Shown piece after piece: positions 59,366 through 64,000 of a stretch of 64,000 nt of DNA. Each line of letters opens with the position of its first letter. The stretch's first letter is position 1. This DNA comes from Flavobacteriaceae bacterium (GTDB lineage Bacteria; Bacteroidota; Bacteroidia; Flavobacteriales; Flavobacteriaceae). The stretch is from positions 1 to 64,000 of the forward strand of contig JABXHX010000017.1 in assembly GCA_013373385.1 (NCBI GenBank). Reading direction: 5' to 3'. The notes under the pieces were generated by a model. The model had not been told where the DNA came from. It made no database searches and saw only the letters and a list, made by a program, of their open reading frames with translations. Both the position numbers and the translations under genes were made by a program.

Positions 59366-60304
59366 CTAACTCAAATTTTTCAACATTTCTTCGGTCATTA
59401 ATTCTAGATCGAATTTATGATTCCAATTCCAATCTTTTCTTGCAGCTTCATCATCAATTACCTGCGGCCAACTATCTGCGATGGGCTGTCTAAAATCTGG
59501 CTTGTAAGTGATGTTAAAATTTGGAATGTGCTTCTCAATTTCTTTTGCAATCTCTTTCGGAGTAAAACTAATGGCTGCTAAATTATACGAGGTTCTAGTC
59601 TTAATAGCATCGGGTGCAGCTTGCATTATTTGGATGGTGGCGTTAACAGCATCTTCCATATACATCATTGGCAAACGTGTGTTTTCTGATAAAAAACATT
59701 CATACGATTGATTTTCTACTGCTTTAAAATAAATATCAACGGCATAATCTGTAGTACCTCCTCCTGGCTTTGTTTTCCAACTAATAATTCCTGGATAACG
59801 AATACTCCTAACATCTACACCATACCTATTATGGTAATAATTACACCAATGCTCGCCTGCCAATTTACTAATTCCGTACACCGTCGTTGGCTCCATAATA
59901 GTTTGTTGAGGTGTGTTTACTTTTGGTGATGTTGGTCCAAACGAAGCAATAGAACTTGGCCAATACACTTGTTGGATGTGTTTTTCTTTAGCCAACTCTA
60001 ACACCCCAAGTAAAGAAGTCATATTTAATTGCCATGCTTTGTGCGGAAATTTTTCGGCAGTTGCAGACAGCATTGCTGCCATTAAATACACTTGATTAAC
60101 CTTGTACTTCTGAACTATTTCTAAAATGGCGGCTGAGTCTGTTGCATCTAAAATTTCAAAAGGTCCAGCTTGCATCATTTCTTCATTCCCTTCTCTAATA
60201 TCTGAAGCAATGACCTGATTGTTTCCGTAAATTTCTCTAAGTTTCTGTGTTAATTCTGTACCTATTTGCCCACAGGCTCCAATAATTAAAAGGGTGTCTT
60301 TCAT
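59366..60304 (-). CDS. NAD-dependent epimerase/dehydratase family protein, probable SDR-type L-threonine 3-dehydrogenase
   Basis: LLIIGACGQIGTELTQKLR; YGISKLAGEHWCNYYHNRYGVDVRSIRYPGIISWKTKPGGGTTDYAVDIY; start at MKDTLLIIG. Confidence 0.85.
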   Translation of the reverse strand: MKDTLLIIGACGQIGTELTQKLREIYGNNQVIASDIREGNEEMMQAGPFEILDATDSAAILEIVQKYKVNQVYLMAAMLSATAEKFPHKAWQLNMTSLLGVLELAKEKHIQQVYWPSSIASFGPTSPKVNTPQQTIMEPTTVYGISKLAGEHWCNYYHNRYGVDVRSIRYPGIISWKTKPGGGTTDYAVDIYFKAVENQSYECFLSENTRLPMMYMEDAVNATIQIMQAAPDAIKTRTSYNLAAISFTPKEIAKEIEKHIPNFNITYKPDFRQPIADSWPQVIDDEAARKDWNWNHKFDLELMTEEMLKNLS

Positions 60305-60445
60305 TTTTATCTGTTCAAAAAACAATTGAAACAAATGTACATAATTTCGTTTTTCCTAACAGCAATTCTCTAAAATAAATATTTGCTATAAACCACTTAT
60401 AAGTGTAAAAGGAATTGTGAATTGTTTAAAAAGCTACTTTGTATT

Positions 60446-61663
60446 TTACTTATGTGTAAATTCAAAATGTGTGTTAACCAAATCACGTATTTTTTTAGTT
60501 AAACTACCCATAGCTCTATAACTTGTGTGTTCTAAAATAATGATAACTAGGTCTTCTGGATACAATGAAATACCTGTGCTAAAGCCATTCCATTTTCCAA
60601 AATGGTACACAATTTTTTCATCATTTTTGTTTTTTATTCTAAAGCCAAATCCATACGGTACTTTTCTTCCATACTTTGTTTTACCTTCGGTAAACATATC
60701 TGTTACAGATTCTTTTGATAGTAGTTTTCCGCTTTGCAAACCTGTGATCCATTTGAACATATCTTTTTGAGTAACATATATGTTTTTGTCTCCTACAATT
60801 CCATCATTAATTGTATTAGGAATAGTTCTATGCCTCCATCCTCTATACAATCTGTACCCTATTAACTGATTAGTCCTCACCGTATCTTTGGTGTGGCTAA
60901 ATACAAAAGAGTTATTCATTTGTAAGGGGTTAAAAATGTTTTCTTTTAAGAAGCTCGCATAACTGGTGTTTGCTATTTTTTCTATGATAGAAGCTAGCAC
61001 AAAATATCCAGTATTGGAATAGTCAAAATTTCTACCAGGTCTAAAAAATTTAGATACGCTAGTACTTTCAAAAAAATCCATCATTTCTGCATTGGTAGGT
61101 ACGGCATTTTTATCCCATTCATTTTCTGCAATCCAAAAGTAATTTGGTAAACCAGAGGTATGATTTAACAAATGTTTTATCGTAATATTTTTAAAAGGAA
61201 ATTTCGGAAAGTATTGATTAATTGTATCTGTAAGTTTTAATTTGTTTTGCTCTTTTAAAAGCATAATTGCAGCTGCAGTAAATTGCTTGCTAACCGATGC
61301 TAATTGGTAAATGGAGTTATTGGTTAATCGTTTCTTTTTTCTAAAATCTGCATAACCAATCTGATTATTATAAACGATTTTATTTTTGTGTGCCACTAAT
61401 ATAGAGCCATGAAAATCGTGTCTTTTATGAATTCTTTTTAACAAGGAATCTAATTTGTTGCGAACCAGCTTGGTTCTAGTATTTGAATAAGTAGCTATTG
61501 TATCTACAGACCCCTTTACAGTTGTAGCGTCTTTAACTAAAGTTGTAGGTGTATTTATGGTTGCGCCAACCACATCAGCAGATAGAGAATCTGTTGTACT
61601 TAAAAGAAAATTACTCAGTACAACAATACAAATACCAATAGAATATTTAATATAGTTTTTCAA
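60446..61663 (-). CDS. Serine hydrolase (beta-lactamase family)
   Basis: SVSKQFTAAAIML (SxxK), YSNTGYFVLA, HFGKWNGFSTG. Confidence 0.85.
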   Translation of the reverse strand: MKNYIKYSIGICIVVLSNFLLSTTDSLSADVVGATINTPTTLVKDATTVKGSVDTIATYSNTRTKLVRNKLDSLLKRIHKRHDFHGSILVAHKNKIVYNNQIGYADFRKKKRLTNNSIYQLASVSKQFTAAAIMLLKEQNKLKLTDTINQYFPKFPFKNITIKHLLNHTSGLPNYFWIAENEWDKNAVPTNAEMMDFFESTSVSKFFRPGRNFDYSNTGYFVLASIIEKIANTSYASFLKENIFNPLQMNNSFVFSHTKDTVRTNQLIGYRLYRGWRHRTIPNTINDGIVGDKNIYVTQKDMFKWITGLQSGKLLSKESVTDMFTEGKTKYGRKVPYGFGFRIKNKNDEKIVYHFGKWNGFSTGISLYPEDLVIIILEHTSYRAMGSLTKKIRDLVNTHFEFTHK

Positions 61664-61771
61664 CCAAAAAAAAATTTGGCATTAAAAATACTAAGCTAAA
61701 TCATTGTTTCAAAACATTTTTAGCTTTTTAACGATTCGTTATAAATACATGGATTTTTTTAAATCAAAATG

Positions 61772-61779
61772 TATCTTTG
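61772..61779 (+). promoter_or_regulatory. -7 box TATCTTTG upstream of tsaB
   Basis: Exact TAnnTTTG match overlapping the ORF-track start codon at 61777. Confidence 0.5.
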
Positions 61780-61794
61780 CAAAAAAACAATTTC

Positions 61795-62469
61795 TTGGGT
61801 TATATTTTAAACATAGAAACAGCCACTAAAAATTGCTCTGTTAGCATTGCTAAAGATGGAGAAATGCTTGCATTAAAAGAACTGAATAATGGGAATTATT
61901 CTCATGCAGAAGTACTGCATACTTTTATTAATGATATAGTAAATCAAGCTAATATTTCTCTTAACCAACTCAATGCAATTGCTGTAAGCAAAGGTCCGGG
62001 ATCTTACACTGGGTTAAGAATAGGAGTGTCTGCAGCAAAAGGATTGTGTTTTTCATTAAATATTCCTTTAATATCAATAAACACATTACAATCTTTAGCA
62101 AGTGTGGCTAAGGTAGATGCTGGCTTTATTGTACCGATGATAGATGCTAGAAGAATGGAAGTGTATGCTGCTGTTTTTAATAAAAGCACTACGCAAGTAA
62201 GAGCAATTAAAGCAGAAATTATTGAGGCAAACTCATTTGCTGAATTCTTACAAGAGCAAAAGGTTTATTTTTTAGGCGATGGAGCTACGAAATGTAAAGA
62301 AGTACTTACACATGCAAATGCTATTTTTATAGAAAATGCTTATCCTTCTGCCAAAGAAATGTGTACCTTATCTTTTGAAAAGTACAAAAAAAACGACATC
62401 GAAGATGTCGCTTATTTTGAACCTTTTTATTTAAAAGATTTTATTGCTGTTCCGCAGAAAAAACATTAA
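61795..62469 (+). CDS. tsaB: tRNA threonylcarbamoyladenosine biosynthesis protein TsaB
   Basis: ILNIETATKNCSVSIAKDGE...VSKGPGSYTGLRIGVSAAKGLCF; TTG at 61795 preferred. Confidence 0.92.
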   Translation: MGYILNIETATKNCSVSIAKDGEMLALKELNNGNYSHAEVLHTFINDIVNQANISLNQLNAIAVSKGPGSYTGLRIGVSAAKGLCFSLNIPLISINTLQSLASVAKVDAGFIVPMIDARRMEVYAAVFNKSTTQVRAIKAEIIEANSFAEFLQEQKVYFLGDGATKCKEVLTHANAIFIENAYPSAKEMCTLSFEKYKKNDIEDVAYFEPFYLKDFIAVPQKKH

Positions 62470-63272
62470 GCATTCTTTTTAATTTCTACTACATGTGGGT
62501 ACGGAATTTCAATACCTGCTGTATCTAACGCTTCTTTTGTTTGCTCTAACACCTCGGTATAGACCGTCCAATAATCAGCAGAATTCACCCAAGATCTAAC
62601 TGCAAAGTTGATTGAACTATCTGCTAATTCTGTTAATAAAACTGCCGGAGCAGGATCTTTTAAAACTAACGGATGATTTGTTACAATAGCGGTAAGTACG
62701 TTTTTAGTTTCTTTAATATCTGCATCATAAGAAACACCAAAAGTTAAATCTACTCTACGTGTTTTTTCTGCAGAAAAATTCACAATATTACTATTAGACA
62801 ACGCTCCGTTTGGAATGATAATCTCTTTGTTGTCTACCGTGTTTAACTTTGTGGTAAAAATTTCAATGCTTTTTACAACGCCTTGCTCACCTTGAGCTTT
62901 TATAAAATCGCCTACTTTAAATGGTTTAAAAATCATAATTAAGGCTCCCCCTGCAAAATTAGCTAAAGACCCTTGTAAGGCTAAACCAACTGCCAAACCA
63001 GCAGCACCAATAATTGCAGTGAACGATGCTGTTGGCACACCTAATTTTGATATTACTGTAACAACTAGTAGTGCTTTTAATGCCCATCCAAGTAAATCAC
63101 CAAAGAATTTTTGTAAGGTAGTATCTATTTTAGATTTCTTCATTACCTTTTTTGTTAACTTAATTATTAGGTTAATTACAAATAACCCAACTAATAATAT
63201 TAGTAATGCTGTAACAATTTTTGGGGCGTATATTACAAATAACTCTTCTGCTTTTTCTAAGTATTTTTCCAT
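62466..63272 (-). CDS. Small-conductance mechanosensitive channel (MscS family)
   Basis: AAGLAVGLALQGSLANFAGGALIMIFKPFKVGDFIKAQGEQGVVKSIEIFTTKL. Confidence 0.93.
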   Translation of the reverse strand: MEKYLEKAEELFVIYAPKIVTALLILLVGLFVINLIIKLTKKVMKKSKIDTTLQKFFGDLLGWALKALLVVTVISKLGVPTASFTAIIGAAGLAVGLALQGSLANFAGGALIMIFKPFKVGDFIKAQGEQGVVKSIEIFTTKLNTVDNKEIIIPNGALSNSNIVNFSAEKTRRVDLTFGVSYDADIKETKNVLTAIVTNHPLVLKDPAPAVLLTELADSSINFAVRSWVNSADYWTVYTEVLEQTKEALDTAGIEIPYPHVVEIKKNA

Positions 63273-63277
63273 GTGTT

Positions 63278-63634
63278 TTATATAAATAAATGACTAGTAA
63301 GTGCAAAAATAGCAGGAATTGACTGAATATAAAAGATTCTCGTCTTTTTTGTTGAATAGGCTCCATAGATACCTGCTATAATTACGCAAACTAAAAAAAA
63401 GGTGATTGCTTGGGTAGTATTGGTAAGTATTGCCCAAATAATTCCTGCGGATAAAAATCCATTATACAAGCCTTGGTTGGCTGCCAGAGCTTTTGTTGCT
63501 TCAGCAAAGTCTTTTGATTTTAATCCAAATGTTTTTATTCCTTTAGGACTTGTCCATAAAAACATCTCTAAAACTAAAAAGTAAAGATGCTCTATTGCTA
63601 CGAGGAGTATTAGAATGATTGTGAGTGTTGTCAT
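63278..63634 (-). CDS. DUF1304 membrane protein
   Basis: IILILLVAIEHLYFLVLEMFLWTSPKGIKTFGL...ALAANQGLYNGFLSAGIIWA; start at MTTLTIILIL. Confidence 0.85.
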   Translation of the reverse strand: MTTLTIILILLVAIEHLYFLVLEMFLWTSPKGIKTFGLKSKDFAEATKALAANQGLYNGFLSAGIIWAILTNTTQAITFFLVCVIIAGIYGAYSTKKTRIFYIQSIPAIFALTSHLFI

Positions 63635-64000
63635 TTTTCTATTTTTTTTAGTTGATTGATGGCTACTTCTATACTTTCTGTAGGTAATAAACAAGTGTTA
63701 TCAATACAGATATAGATGAATGTTTTGTTTTCTACATACCTGTTTTTTAATAAAGGTAAATTGCTTTTTGTGGTGCTTGCACAGATTAGTTTGTTTGGAA
63801 TATAGACTTTTTGTAGCTCTTTTACTATTTCTTTGGCATTTTGTCCGCAAACAGCTATTTCAAAAAAATCATCTGTAAAATTGCTATACAAATCTAACCA
63901 ATTAGAATATGCCGCTCCATAGTTTTGTATACTGGTTACAATGTTACTCAACATTTGGGTGCTGGTTTTATAGTAATATTGGTTGTTAAAATAACGACTT
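63631..64000 (-). CDS. C-terminal part of a thioredoxin-domain (YyaL/DUF255-type) protein, truncated by window end
   Basis: DDFFEIAVCGQNAKEIVKELQKVYIPNKLICAST...YVENKTFIYICIDNTCLLPTESIEVAINQL. Confidence 0.65.
   Translation of the reverse strand, partial: SRYFNNQYYYKTSTQMLSNIVTSIQNYGAAYSNWLDLYSNFTDDFFEIAVCGQNAKEIVKELQKVYIPNKLICASTTKSNLPLLKNRYVENKTFIYICIDNTCLLPTESIEVAINQLKKIEK

Noticed and set aside
62394-62412. Hairpin CGACATC-gaa-GATGTCG near the end of tsaB
   Set aside because: Lies in the coding sequence (NDIEDVAY), is short and has no U-tract; probably coincidental, though it could contribute to termination before the overlapping mscS gene.
1-64000. tRNA or rRNA genes
   Set aside because: No tRNA-like cloverleaf (e.g. 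GGTTCGAATCC-type arm) or rRNA signature was recognised by eye; a tRNAscan run would be needed to be certain.

Overview
AT-rich chromosomal window from a Bacteroidota genome, most likely family Flavobacteriaceae. This is inferred from TAnnTTTG-type -7 boxes, the PorT/ExbD/ExbB operon, DUF5916 proteins, TonB-dependent receptors and LytS/LytTR pairs. From about 12.5 kb to the end it is mostly ordinary housekeeping: rplM-rpsI-rpsB-tsf-pyrH-frr, asnS, rpoN, lepA, dusB, rbfA, ftsX-DUF3098-uppP-truB, tsaB and mscS, with some accessory lipoprotein genes. The first ~8.5 kb is different. It is a one-directional series of small accessory gene modules: an XRE regulator, an SMP-30-like lipoprotein, two paralogous 7TM-LuxR + outer-membrane-protein pairs, and serine hydrolases. 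They are separated by ~75-137 bp imperfect palindromes that look like integron attC sites. The outermost arms of consecutive palindromes are complementary cassette by cassette (GTTGTAACCA...TGGTTACAAC; GTTAGCCAC...GTGGCTAAC). That is the pattern expected if each module circularised through its own attC. I read this as an integrase-less (CALIN-like) cassette array or the distal part of a chromosomal integron, with the integrase, if any, outside the window. A large nested palindrome (8592-8802) sits next to it. Other points of interest are a 21-bp-spaced direct repeat (candidate LytTR site) upstream of a TonB-dependent receptor, a CxxC-bearing ExbD, a start-less lipoprotein HExxH gene, repeated tail-to-tail gene overlaps, and predicted near-leaderless promoters. 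All calls come from reading the sequence and supplied translations; no searches were run.
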